Below, piece by piece: positions 19,801 to 29,942 of a stretch of 64,000 bases of DNA; within the stretch, counting starts at the first letter, position 1, and the number at the start of each line of letters is the position of its first letter. The notes below the pieces were generated by a model that saw nothing but the letters and a program-made list of their open reading frames with translations, had not been told where the DNA came from and did no database searches. Source of the stretch: JADKAV01 sp963733395 (GTDB lineage Bacteria; Actinomycetota; Actinomycetes; S36-B12; UBA10799); the NCBI GenBank assembly GCA_963733395.1, contig CAVTCZ010000013.1, positions 1 through 64,000 of the forward strand, given 5' to 3'. The position numbers and the translations under genes were made by a program.

Positions 19801-22800
19801 CGATGACGTGGGTCAGGGTCGGGAAGTCGCGCAGTTGCAGGTTCTCGTCGCGTTCCACACCGAACCTGTCGCGGACCGCGGCGAACACCTCGGCCTGCTT
19901 GACGGTGTCGACCCCCAGGTCGGCCTCGAGGTCGAGGTCCAGGTCCAGCAGTTCGGCGGGGTAGCCGGTCATCTCGGCCACGATGGCCACCACGGAGTCG
20001 GTGACCTCGTCGCCGGCGGGGGCGCCGCTGACGGGTGCTGCAACCGGGGCGGCTGGAGCGGCAGCAGGCGCGGCCGGGGTCGCGGCCGCCGGCTGGATGC
20101 CGGTCTTGTCGCGGACCCAGCCGATGACGTGGGTCAGGGTCGGGAAGTCGCGCAGTTGCAGGTTCTCGTCGCGTTCCACACCGAACGTGTCGCGGACCGC
20201 GGCGAACACCTCGGCCTGCTTGACGGTGTCGACCCCCAGGTCGGCCTCGAGGTCGAGGTCCAGGTCCAGCAGTTCGGCGGGGTAGCCGGTCATCTCGGCC
20301 ACGATGGCCACCACGGAGTCGGTGACCTCGTCGCCGGCGGGGGCGCCGCTGGCGGGTGCTGCAACCGGGGCGGCTGGAGCGGCAGCAGGCGCGGCCGGGG
20401 TCGCGGCCGCCGGCTGGATGCCGGTCTTGTCGCGGACCCAGCCGATGACGTGGGTCAGGGTCGGGAAGTCGCGCAGCTGCCAGGTTCTCGTCGCGTTCCA
20501 CACCGAACTTGTCGCGGACCGCGGCGAACACCTCGGCCTGCTTGACGGTGTCGACCCCCAGGTCGGCCTCGAGGTCGAGGTCCAGGTCCAGCAGTTCGGC
20601 GGGGTAGCCGGTCATCTCGGCCACGATGGCCACCACGGAGTCGGTGACCTCGTCGCCGGCGGGGGCGCCGCTGGCGGGTGCTGCAACCGGGGCGGCTGGA
20701 GCGGCAGCAGGCGCGGCCGGGGTCGCGGCCGCCGGCTGGATGCCGGTCTTGTCGCGGACCCAGCCGATGACGTGGGTCAGGGTCGGGAAGTCGCGCAGCG
20801 CCAGGTTCTCGTCGCGTTCCACACCGAACTTGTCGCGGACCGCGGCGAACACCTCGGCCTGCTTGACGGTGTCGACCCCCAGGTCGGCCTCGAGGTCGAG
20901 GTCGACGTCGAGCAGTTCCGGTGGGTAGCCGGTCATCTCCGAGACGATCCCCACGACCTCGGCGGCCAAGGGGTCGACAGCCGGGGCGACCGGAGCAGCT
21001 TCGGGCGCCGGCGCAAGTGGCGGTGCCGCGGTGACCACCGGAGCCGGCGCGGCCGGAGCCACCGGGACGGCAGGCGCGGCCGGGGCGACCGGAGCCGCGG
21101 TCGGGGCACCCTCGTCAACGATCCGCAGTCGATGGTGGTCCACCTCGAGGGCAGCGCCGGCGCGACCGGCGGCGTCGGCCAGCCAGCGCTCCCACGCGGC
21201 CGGGTCGACGATCCGGTAGGCGTATCCGAGCTCGCTGGGTGCGCGCCGACGGCCGTCGGGCATGGGGGTCCAGCGCAGCAGGGTCATCGCGATCTGCGAG
21301 CCGAAGCCGGCGGCCAGGCGCAGGGCGTAGTTCACCGGGTAGGCACCGCCGAGGGACAGGTTCAGCGTGCCGAGTTCGGGGTCGGGCTCCTTGTAGTTGG
21401 GCACCGGCGGGACGATCCCGGTCTCCAACGCCTTGATCGCCACGACGTCCTCGATGCCGGCGCCCATGGCGTGGCCCGTGAAGCCCTTGGTGTTGGTGAT
21501 CACGATGGAACTGGCGGCGGCGCCGAACACCCGGCGCAGCGCGTTGATCTCCGCGGCCGCAGAGCCGCCCCGGGCCGGCGTGTAGGTCTCGTGGGAGACG
21601 AACACCGTCTGCGGGGCGATCTGCGTGCGGTCGATCCCGCGGGCCTCGGCGGTGCGGATCAGGCTCTCCATGACCTGGCCGACGTGGTCCACGTCCAGGC
21701 GCGTGCCGTGGAAGGCACTGTTCGCGGTGACGGATGCGAGCACCTCGCAGATCGGCTGCAGGCCACGTTCGCGCGCGGCCTCGGCGGACTCGACGACGAA
21801 CGCTGCGGCGCCCATGCCGACAATCATCCCGTGGCGGCGGCGATCGAACGGGGTGGCGACCTCGCTGGCGACGTCCTCGATGGCAGCGGCGCCGGAGGCC
21901 AGGAAGCCCGAGCCGACCCAGGGCAGCAGGACATCGCTGCTCACGTCGTCGGCGGACACCACGACCACGCGGCGGCAGCGGCCGGTGCGAATCCAGTCCT
22001 CGGCCAGCGACACGGCCTGGGTCGTGCTGGCGCATGCGGCGTTGATCTGGGTGTTCGGCCCGCGGGCGCCGATCAGTTCGGCGAACTGCGAGTGCCCCAT
22101 CGCCAGGCAGCGGAAGATGAAGCGGCGGTCGTACTCGAAGCGCTCGACCTCCAGCAGGTGGCGCAGCTCTGCGATCCGGCGGTCGACCTCCGCGGCGGCG
22201 GGCTCGTCGCCGGTCATGCGTGCCCGGACGGCCTCCAGGGCCAGGACCTGCTCGCGCCGGCCCCGGTCGGTCATGTACTTCTCGATGTCGGAGGCGAACT
22301 CGCCATACCCCGGGAAGGCGGAGGCGAAGATGACGCCGGTGTCGTCGCGCATCGACTCGGGCAGGCCCCACTTCTCGGGCAGCATCGTGCCCAGGGTGGT
22401 CGACCGGTAGCGCATGACCAGGGGGATGCCCGCGTCGCGCAGCGCGTCGAACCCGGCGCCCAGCGCCAGGCGGGTCGTGCGGTCCAGGGCGGCGTCGCGG
22501 GCGGCCTCGACGCCGAACTCCTCGACGACATCCAAGGGCGCGCCGCGGCCGGCCAGTTTGATGACGCCGGCCTCGTCGTCGATGGTCTCGAACACGGGGT
22601 CCTGCCCGGCCTTCTTCACCAGGCGGGTGATCCGCTTGTCGACGATCGCCTCGCGGAAGCGGTGCGGGATGACGTCGATGAACTGCTGCCCGTCGAGGAT
22701 GTGCGCGATGTTCTCGTCGTCGAAGACGCGGTCCACCCCCGGCAGGCCCAGGGCGGCACCCGTGACGGCCACCGGGGCGCTCGAGATCTGCGTCGCGCCA

Positions 22801-25800
22801 GCGGGGCCAGCGGGTGCGCTGACGGTGCCGGGCTCGCCGGAGTAGACCCGCAGGCCCTGCTCCAGCACGCCGGCGAACAGCCGGCCCAGTTCCTCGTAAC
22901 GGGCGGTCGACATGGGGATCCTCGGGGTCGTGGCGGAGGGCGCGGGGGTGGGGGTGGCGAGCGTGGGGTTGGCGATGGGAGCCGGGGCCGGCGGCGGCGC
23001 GGGGGCGGTCACCGGGGCGAGGCCCAGGCCTGCCGCGTACAGCCCGCAGAGCGCCTGGTTGAACGAGGCGATGTCGCCGAGCTTCGGGTGGTTGGTGAAC
23101 AGTGCAAGGACATCGTCGTGCTCGGAACCGAGAACCTCCTCGACGAAACCGTGCAGGGCCTTCTTCGGGCCAACCTCGACGAAGACCCGCGCGCCGGCCT
23201 CGTAGAGGGTGTGCAGGCCCTTGACGAACTGGACTGGCTCGGCGATCTGCCGGCCGAGGATCTCGAGCATGGTCTCGGTATCCGCCGGCACCGGGTAGAA
23301 CTCGCCGGTCACGTTCGCCACGATGGGCAGGCTCGGGTGCGCGAACCTGGAGGCGGCGCATCGCGACCTTCAGGGGCCCGCTGGCCCCGGCCACGATCTG
23401 CGTGTGGAACGCGTGCGAGACCGGAATGCGCATGGCAGTCATCCCGGCGGCCTGGAACGCGGCCACGGCGGCCTCGACGGCGGTGGTCGCACCGCCGATG
23501 ACGGCCTGGGTGTTGGAGTTGATGTTGGCCACGACGACGTACCCGTCGACCTCGGCCACGATCCGCTCGATGTCGGACATTGGCCCGAAGACCGCGGCCA
23601 TCGCGCCGTTGTCCGCCTGCGAGACGTGGGTCATCTCCCGGCCGCGGGCGCTGACGGCCTCCAGTGCTGCGTCGAAGCTCAGCGCACCAGACGCCACCAG
23701 GGCGCCGTACTCACCGAGGCTGTGGCCCATGACCAGGTCGGGGGTGATCCCGTAGCCAGCCAGCAGTTGGGCCAGGGCGGCGTCGGTGGTCAGCACCGCG
23801 GGCTGGGTGATCTCGGTCTGCAGGAGCTGGGCGTCGAGGCGCGAGACTGCCTCGGGGTCCGCGGAGTCGGCGAACACGTAGTCCGACAGGGGCTTGCCCA
23901 GCAGTGGGGTCATGATCCGGTCGGCCTCGTCGTAGACCGCGCGCACGATCGGCTCCTGGTCGCGCAACTCGGCGAGCATGTTGACGTACTGCGAGCCCTG
24001 CCCGGTGAACAGGAACGCGACCTTCGGGGCCGGGCCGCGGCCGACGAAGACACCCTGCGAGCGAAGCAGCTTCCACATCGCCGGGTTGTCGGCGCCGAAT
24101 GCCTGGACGGCCTTGTCGGCCTTCTTGGCCAGGTCAGCCGCGTCGGCGTAGTCGATGGCCACGCGGATGGCGGCGGCCGCCAGCGCGGGGTCCGGTGCCA
24201 CCTGGGCGGGGGCGCGGCCGGCTGCGGCCTCGGCGGACAGCGCCTTGAGCTGTGCGACGACATCGGCCTCGTCGCGGCCACCGACCACGGCGGCGCCGCG
24301 CAGGGGGGTCTTGCGGGCGGCGGCTGTCGCAGCAGGTGCCGGTGCGGCCGCAGGGGCGGCGGGGGCAGCCGTCGTGCCCGCGATGTCGGCGCCGGCGAAC
24401 ACGCGCGCGGCGTCGGGTGCCTTGTGCCGGCCGGGCTCGTACTCCTCGAGGGCGATGTGGAAGTTGGTCCCGCCGAAGCCGAAGGCGCTCACACCTGCGC
24501 GCCGGGGTTCCGGACCGGAGTGGGTCCACTCGCGCAGCTCGGTGTTCACGCGGAACGGGGTCGAGGCCCAGTCCACGTTCGGGTTGGGGTCCTGGAAATG
24601 CAGGCTCGGGGGCAGCACCTTGTCGTTCAGGCTCATGACGGCCTTGAACATGCCCGCGGCGCCAGCAGCGGCCTTCAGGTGGCCGATGTTGGACTTGACC
24701 GAGCCCAGGGCGATGGACCCGGGGGCCACCCCATGGGCGGCGAAGATCTCGTCGAGGGCGCCGAGTTCGGTGGCGTCGCCCACCCGGGTGGACGTGCCGT
24801 GTGCTTCGAGCATCCCGATGGAGCCCGGATCGACTCCAGCGTTGCGCCACGCCCGGCTGACCGCGAGCTTCTGGCCGACCGGGTTGGGCGCGGTGATGCC
24901 CTTGCCCTTGCCGTCCGACGAGCCGCCGATCCCCAGGATGACCGCATACACGTGGTCCCCGGCCTTCTCGGCATCCGAGAGACGCTTGAGCACGAAGAGC
25001 GCAGCACCCTCGCCCATCACGAAGCCGTCGGCGCCCGCGTCGAACGGCCGTGTCCCGGTTGCGGACAGGGCACCGATCTTGCAGAACCTCACGAAGGCGC
25101 CGGGTGCCATGTTGTGGTCGATGCCCCCGGAGATGCAGGCGTCGTACTGATGGGCCTGTAGGCCGGCGATGGCGGCGCTCATGCCCGCCAGCGCCGAGGC
25201 GCAGGCGGCATCGGTGGTGAAGTTCGGTCCGCGCAGGTTGAACAGGGCCGCGACCCGGCCGGCCAGGACGTTCGACAACTCACCGGGCATGGTGTCCTCG
25301 GTGATGATCGGCAGGCCGGAGACGAACCGCTCGCGGGCCTCGGCCCGGATCGCCGTCTGGACGTCCGCCGGTAGTGCCGCGAACGACGGCGATGCCGCTA
25401 GCTCCCGGTCGAACTCCGGGTAGGCGATGCGCAGGGTCGTGCGCACGTACTTGTCGCCCCCGAGCGCACTGCCGAGGATCACGCCCACGCGGTCGGAGTC
25501 CACGCCCCAGTCCGGCCACCCGGCATCGAGCAGGGCCGAGCGCGAGGCGCTGACCGACCACATCTGGCCCTCGTCGAAGTGCGCGGCCACGCTGGGCGGG
25601 ATGGGGAGCCGCCACGCCATCGGCTCCCAGGGGAACTCCCGGACCCAGCCGCCGATCTTCGAGTACGTCTTGTCCTCCGGGGTGTAGGGGTCGGCGTCGT
25701 AATACAGCTCCGGGTCCCAGCGATCAGTGGGAACGTCGCTGATCGAGTACCGCCCGCCGCGGATGTTGCTCCAGAAGTCCTGGGCGGTCGGCGCGTCGGG

Positions 25801-25848
25801 CATGATCGCGCTGATTCCGACGATGGCGATCGGCTCGGGCTGGGTCAT
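16844..25848 (-). CDS. Multidomain PUFA/polyketide-type synthase KS-AT-KS-5xACP-KR-DH (frameshifted)
   Basis: About 3000 residues from ATG 25848, which is preceded by AGGAGA. Domains in order: KS1 with DAACASAL (Cys near 214), EAHGTST and NIGHLKAAAG, so a complete Cys-His-His triad; an acyltransferase with FLFTGQGSQ and GHSLGEYGA (Ser near 709); a second KS-like domain with NAACASTT (near 1270), SHETYTPA and GFTGHAMGAG; five tandem carrier-like repeats (20960-19500); a ketoreductase with LITGAAGSI and SSVAGRF...YAAANN; and a hot-dog dehydratase region (PFLNDHR, YFHGPAYQ). Frame breaks occur near 23336 (one extra base in AT), 20479 (extra), 19733 (missing) and 16977 (extra). Corrected, the protein ends at the TGA at 16844-16846 with LVRLEGYRTVEFPQPL. 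Layout resembles PfaA-type polyunsaturated fatty acid synthases but has an added KS after the AT. Product unknown. Confidence 0.88.
19500..20960 (-). repeat. Five tandem ACP-like repeats of 321 bp
   Basis: Five near-identical units encode about 107 residues each: a carrier-like domain (EMTGYPxELLDxDLDLEADL, then GVDTVKQAEVFAAVRD) and an Ala/Pro-rich linker. The Thr codons at the phosphopantetheine position lie at 20868, 20547, 20225, 19904 and 19584; spacings are 321, 322, 321 and 320. The two irregular spacings reveal a one-base insertion near 20479 and a one-base loss near 19733, which put repeats 3 and 4 out of frame as written. The first-transcribed repeat is the most diverged; the others are nearly identical at DNA level, implying recent amplification or gene conversion. 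Confidence 0.9.
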
Positions 25849-25884
25849 GGTGTGTCTCCTGGGAGTGTCGCGCGGTGTCAGTGG

Positions 25885-27549
25885 TCAGGCGTAGAGGACG
25901 TCGGACAGGGCTGTCATGTCGGAGATGAGCCCTGCCTGTGCGGCGCGGATGGCGTCCAACCGCAGGGTGGTCGGCAGCGTGGCGGCGAGCCCGAGGGTGG
26001 GGTCGGCGGAGCCGATGACCCAACGCATGCCCTCCTCGCCGGCCTTCATCGCGGCCTCACGGGCGAAGATCCGGGCGATGACGCCCAGGGCGTCGGCGTC
26101 GAAGCGCCGGTTGGCCTTCTCCACCAGGGTGCCGTCCGCAGCGGCGGCGGCGCGTCGGGACAGCGCGGCTGCGCACTCCACGTTGGCCACGAGCTCGCCG
26201 AGGCGGAACAGCACGTGCTGGTTGCGGGTGAGCCGGCCTGCCTGGCAGGCGGCGAACACGCCCGCGAGGGCCTCGAGCGCCAGGGCGCAGATGTCGGCCC
26301 CCACCTTCGGGTTGATCGCGTGCAGGGCGTTCATCTCCTGCGCCGCGGTCAGATAGTAGCCGCCGCGGGACTTCAGGTGCTGCTGCCAGCGGTCGCGGGC
26401 GATCGTCATCTCGAGGATCTCCGAGGTGCCCTCGTAGATCGTGGTGATGCGCACGTCTCGCTTGATCTTCTCGACCACGTACTCGCGCGTGAAACCGTAC
26501 CCGCCGAGGGCCTGGATGGCGTCCTCGGCAGCGCGGTTGCCCGACTCGGTGGCCAGGTACTTGGCGATCGCGCCCTCGGTGTTGAGCGCCCCGTCGGGGC
26601 CCTCGCCGGCGTCGATGCGCGTCGAGGTCTCCTCGATGAACGCGCGCGCGGCCTCGAGCCGGGCGACGTGGGGGACGATCAGCTTGTGCGTGTAGCCCTG
26701 CTTCTGGGCCAGCGGGGACCCGCCGGAGATGCGCGTCTTGGAGTACTCGATCGCGCGGTCGACGGCCTCCCAGCCGCCGCCGAGGCCGAATGCGGCCACC
26801 ATCACGCGGGTGTAGCCGAAGACCTGCTGGGCCTGCACGAGGCCCCTGCCCTCGACGCCGCCGATCATGTTCTCGAGAGGTACCTCGACGTTGTCCAGGA
26901 ACAGCGCCGCGGTGTTCGACAGCCGGATCCCGTGCTTGTCCTCGGGCTTGGCGCTGGAGAAACCGGGGGTGTCCTTCTCGAGAACGAACCACGTGGGGCC
27001 GCCGGGGGCCAGTGCCAGGATGGTGGTGGCATCAGCGATGGTGCCGTTGGAGATCCACTGCTTCGCGCCGCTGATGCGATAGCCGGTGACCTCGCCGTCG
27101 ACCTCGATCGGGACGGCCTTGGTCTTCATGGCGCCGAGGTCGGACCCGGCCTCGGGCTCGGTGGCGCCGTAGGCGAACACGATGCCCTCCTCGGCGATCG
27201 CGCCCAGCCACTTCTCCTTCTGCTCCTCCGTGGCGCCGACCAGGATCGGGTCGCTGCCCAGGAAGGTGGCGAAGATGGCGGTGGCCAGGCCGATGTCCTT
27301 GCGGGCCATGACCTCGCAGAGCAGGTAGGAGTCGAACGCCCCACCGCCCATGCCGCCGTAGGCCTCGGGGACGAAGACCAGTTGGATGCCCAGGTCGGTC
27401 GACATCGCACGCACCGTGTCCTCAGGACAGATGTCCTCATGGTCGAGCTCCAACTGGCGCTCGGGCGGCAGCACGCCGGAGAGGTACTCCTTCAGCCCGT
27501 CCAACATCTGGCCAAGCGTCTCGGCGTCCAACCCCTGGTCAGCGTTCAT
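25885..27549 (-). CDS. Acyl-CoA dehydrogenase
   Basis: A 554-residue flavoprotein of the acyl-CoA dehydrogenase superfamily, which oxidises acyl thioesters to trans-2-enoyl thioesters. Visible features are an N-terminal helical domain, the FAD/substrate-binding stretch YGATEPEAGSDLGAMKTKA, WISNG in the beta domain, and ALGGYGFTREY followed by IYEGTSEILEMTIARDRW, where the Glu of EGTSEI is at the usual catalytic-base position. A C-terminal helical extension of about 150 residues is longer than in short-chain enzymes and resembles the long-chain/FadE-like class. It ends 36 bases before the synthase start and begins 147 bases after the PfaD-like gene, so it is part of the operon. Placement suggests it desaturates or recycles the synthase product, but this is an inference. 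Confidence 0.9.
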   Translation of the reverse strand: MNADQGLDAETLGQMLDGLKEYLSGVLPPERQLELDHEDICPEDTVRAMSTDLGIQLVFVPEAYGGMGGGAFDSYLLCEVMARKDIGLATAIFATFLGSDPILVGATEEQKEKWLGAIAEEGIVFAYGATEPEAGSDLGAMKTKAVPIEVDGEVTGYRISGAKQWISNGTIADATTILALAPGGPTWFVLEKDTPGFSSAKPEDKHGIRLSNTAALFLDNVEVPLENMIGGVEGRGLVQAQQVFGYTRVMVAAFGLGGGWEAVDRAIEYSKTRISGGSPLAQKQGYTHKLIVPHVARLEAARAFIEETSTRIDAGEGPDGALNTEGAIAKYLATESGNRAAEDAIQALGGYGFTREYVVEKIKRDVRITTIYEGTSEILEMTIARDRWQQHLKSRGGYYLTAAQEMNALHAINPKVGADICALALEALAGVFAACQAGRLTRNQHVLFRLGELVANVECAAALSRRAAAAADGTLVEKANRRFDADALGVIARIFAREAAMKAGEEGMRWVIGSADPTLGLAATLPTTLRLDAIRAAQAGLISDMTALSDVLYA

Positions 27550-27619
27550 TCGTTTCCTCCTACGGGACTCACGCTCAGGCTAGTAGGTACGCGGTGGGTC
27601 GCAATGGGTGGTCGCAGTG

Positions 27620-27682
27620 ACCGGTTGGCGGGACCTGGGACTGTTGCCGGCGGTCATGGGTCCCGAGGTCCCGCCAACCGGT
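27620..27682 (-). terminator. Long imperfect hairpin inside the lipid-synthase operon
   Basis: Arms 27620-27641 and 27660-27682 pair over 22 bases with a single bulged base around an 18-base loop. The hairpin lies between the PfaD-like gene (stop at 27697) and the acyl-CoA dehydrogenase (start at 27549) in an otherwise featureless 147-bp gap. No U-tract follows. It could partly terminate transcription after the first gene, stabilise the upstream mRNA 3' end, or bind a regulator. Confidence 0.55.
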
Positions 27683-27696
27683 GTTTCCCGTCCGGT

Positions 27697-29157
27697 TCAC
27701 ACCGGGGTGAGTCCGGCGCGCAGGTAGTCCACGACCTCGCGTGCGGGGTACGGTTCCCCGCCCGAACCGTTCGAGGCCAATGCGAGCACCGCCCGGAAGT
27801 CGTCGCCGGAGGTCACGATCGCCGGCTCGGTGGATCCGTCGGGACGCTGCTGGGGGAAGTCGGCCGCCGCGAGCAGGGCGTTGCACAGGCACTGCCGGCC
27901 TTCGGCGTTCTGGGCCCGTCCACCCTTGCGGGTGTAGACGGCCAGCGGCTCGGCCGGGCAGCGGTAATCGATGTCGCCGTTGGCCTTCTTGTAGGGGGTT
28001 CGCAGGGCGCCGAGGTCGCACACGGCCTTGCGGCCAGCGGCGATCTCGGGATCGCTGACGGTGCCCTCGAGTTGGATGACCCGGAACGGGAAGCCGGTGG
28101 GGGAGGCGCGCCAGTCGCTGCGGACATCCAGGGTGCCGGCGAGGACCTCGGCGAGGACCTGGCGCTTGAACGAGTCGGCGAGCCCGGACTCCTGGCTGTA
28201 GGCGAACGCTGTGCCGACCTGGATGCCTTGGGCACCAGCCGCCCGCGCCTCGGCCAAGCCCGCGGGGGTGCCGTACCCGCCGGCGAGCCAGAACGGCAGT
28301 CCGAGGCCCGCGATCCCGTCGAGGTCGGCAGTGTCGCGGTCGTCGTAGACGGGCTGGCCGAGCTCGTCGACCCGTCGTGGGCCGCGCGGGGGCGCGTTGT
28401 GCCCGCCGGCGCTCGGCCCCTCGACGATGAAGCCGAACGGGCGGGTCGAGGGGTCACCGGCCAGGCCGGCAGCGAGGTCGAGGGACGCGATGATGGCCAG
28501 GAATCGGGGCACGGCCAGGCCGCGACCGGCGTCGCCCAGCAGCTCGGTCGGGCTGCAGCGCACGGACACGGGCGCGTCGTCGGAGCGCAGGCCCTGGGCC
28601 CGCACGCCGAACTCGACGTCCTCGCCCCGGGACAGCGCGCGGACCACAGCGGGCATCTCCGAGGGGTTGCCTGCGCCGATCAGGATGTAGTCGACCCCGG
28701 CCAGCATGGCCCCGAGCAGGCCGAACGGCAGCGGGATCTCGATCTTGCGCAGGAAGTTGATCCCCACCGGGCCCGTATGCTCCTGCTTGGCCAGCCAGAC
28801 CTCGCAGAAGGCGCCCACGACAGTCAACTCCTGCAGGGCGACCGGTGGCGTGACCGTGAAGCGCGGGACAGCCCGGAACGCCTCGTCGCCGGCCTTGCCG
28901 CCGTGGATGTAGTACCGCTTCATGACCCGCAGAGCCATCGCCGGGATCGGGAAGGCGGCGAGGGCCTGGCGCATGTGCCCACCGGGGTCGCCACTCATCA
29001 GGCGCCGGGCGCACACCACGTCCAGGGCGGTGCCGGAGACCACGCCCAGCTCGCCGGTCTGGCTGACTGAGCGGGCCAGCTGCCACCCGGAAACCGCCAC
29101 CCCCATCCCACCCTGGATGATCGTCGGGAGCATGTCCTGGTCGTTCAATGGCACCAC
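27697..29157 (-). CDS. PfaD-like flavin enoyl reductase (nitronate monooxygenase family)
   Basis: A 486-residue FMN-dependent TIM-barrel protein. The N-terminus IIQGGMGVAVSGWQLARSV and the central GAGNPSEMP and FIVEGPSAGGHNAPP blocks are typical of the 2-nitropropane dioxygenase superfamily. Length, the YYIHGGKAGDEAF and LAGGYGTPAGL segments, and the neighbouring synthase point to the PfaD branch, the trans-acting enoyl reductase of polyunsaturated fatty acid synthases. No enoyl reductase domain is seen in the synthase, so this protein probably supplies that step. The start is a GTG at 29157; an ATG at 29133 is the alternative. It is the first gene of the operon; its promoter should lie in the 119 bp upstream. 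Confidence 0.85.
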   Translation of the reverse strand: MVPLNDQDMLPTIIQGGMGVAVSGWQLARSVSQTGELGVVSGTALDVVCARRLMSGDPGGHMRQALAAFPIPAMALRVMKRYYIHGGKAGDEAFRAVPRFTVTPPVALQELTVVGAFCEVWLAKQEHTGPVGINFLRKIEIPLPFGLLGAMLAGVDYILIGAGNPSEMPAVVRALSRGEDVEFGVRAQGLRSDDAPVSVRCSPTELLGDAGRGLAVPRFLAIIASLDLAAGLAGDPSTRPFGFIVEGPSAGGHNAPPRGPRRVDELGQPVYDDRDTADLDGIAGLGLPFWLAGGYGTPAGLAEARAAGAQGIQVGTAFAYSQESGLADSFKRQVLAEVLAGTLDVRSDWRASPTGFPFRVIQLEGTVSDPEIAAGRKAVCDLGALRTPYKKANGDIDYRCPAEPLAVYTRKGGRAQNAEGRQCLCNALLAAADFPQQRPDGSTEPAIVTSGDDFRAVLALASNGSGGEPYPAREVVDYLRAGLTPV

Positions 29158-29276
29158 CTGCGTCGTTGCGACTGACCATAGCCTAAGTTGGCGTCGGTAA
29201 GCCAGAGGCTGATGCCGTCAGCGTGATCCCCACGTGGCGCCGGTGGCGGCTCTCCGGTGTCTGACTCGTTGTCCGA

Positions 29277-29816
29277 TCAGCCCTTCACCAACTTCCCCGG
29301 GATCACGTCAATCTCGAGTGGCGTGCTGATTGTCAGCACCTCTTCGTTGCGCGCGAACTGGGTCTGCTCGTACCGGCCGTCAACCAGCTCGAGGATCGTG
29401 ATCGACGGCTCGAAAGGGTCGGCGAGCCAGTAGTGGGCAACCCCGGCTTCTTCGTAGAGGCTGCGCTTGCGCCCCTCATCCAGCCACGCGGTGGACGGTG
29501 ACCGGACCTCCACGACCAGCAGTGGGGCCGTCTGCAGATCTCGCTCGGTGAATGCTGCTCGCGGGGCAACGACGATGTCGGGCTCCACGACGTTGGCTCC
29601 GATCACAACGTCGTACGGCGCCATCACCACCTTGAGGTCGGTGCCCTCAGCCGCCGCGTGCAAGGCCCTGGCGAGGGCGAAGGCGAGGTCCTGGTGGGCC
29701 ATGCCGGGGGCGGGAGTCATCACGAACGATCCATCGATGAGTTCGTGGCGCAGGCCGTCGTCGGGCAGGGCGTCAAGATCATCCCGGGTGAGCATCCTGC
29801 TGGCCATGAGAGCCAT
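29277..29816 (-). CDS. Uma2/DUF820-family restriction-like protein
   Basis: A 179-residue member of the Uma2 family, which has a PD-(D/E)xK nuclease-like fold. Motifs seen are RHELIDGSFVMTPAPGMAHQ near the N-terminus, VVEPDIVVAP (Asp) and PLLVVEVRSPSTAWLDEGRKR (E-x-R/K), followed by YWLADP. The ATG at 29816 is supported by an AAGGAGG sequence ending 4 bases upstream. The protein's cellular role is not established for any family member I can name; many copies occur in actinobacteria and cyanobacteria. It stands alone upstream of the PfaD-like gene, on the same strand but 119 bases away, so co-transcription is possible but not shown. Confidence 0.85.
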   Translation of the reverse strand: MALMASRMLTRDDLDALPDDGLRHELIDGSFVMTPAPGMAHQDLAFALARALHAAAEGTDLKVVMAPYDVVIGANVVEPDIVVAPRAAFTERDLQTAPLLVVEVRSPSTAWLDEGRKRSLYEEAGVAHYWLADPFEPSITILELVDGRYEQTQFARNEEVLTISTPLEIDVIPGKLVKG

Positions 29817-29942
29817 CGTGCCTCCTTCGATTTCACCAGTCCAGTCTCGGCGGCCAGGCCAGCCGCGCTTCGGTGTTGTCCACAGGGCGCACGAAGTTGG
29901 CGTGATCGCCCAGCGGCGTACCGTGGGCAAGGGGTGATACCC

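Noticed and set aside
19640..20960. CRISPR-like regular repeat spacing
   Set aside because: The 321-bp periodic units are in-frame protein domain repeats without short direct repeats and unique spacers.
20304..23501. A 1065-codon plus-strand open frame with repeats
   Set aside because: Its repeats are the antisense image of the ACP repeats; it has no independent coding signal.
25579..29070. A 1163-codon plus-strand open frame across three minus-strand genes
   Set aside because: It runs antisense to the synthase start, the acyl-CoA dehydrogenase and the PfaD-like gene, all of which have clear catalytic motifs.
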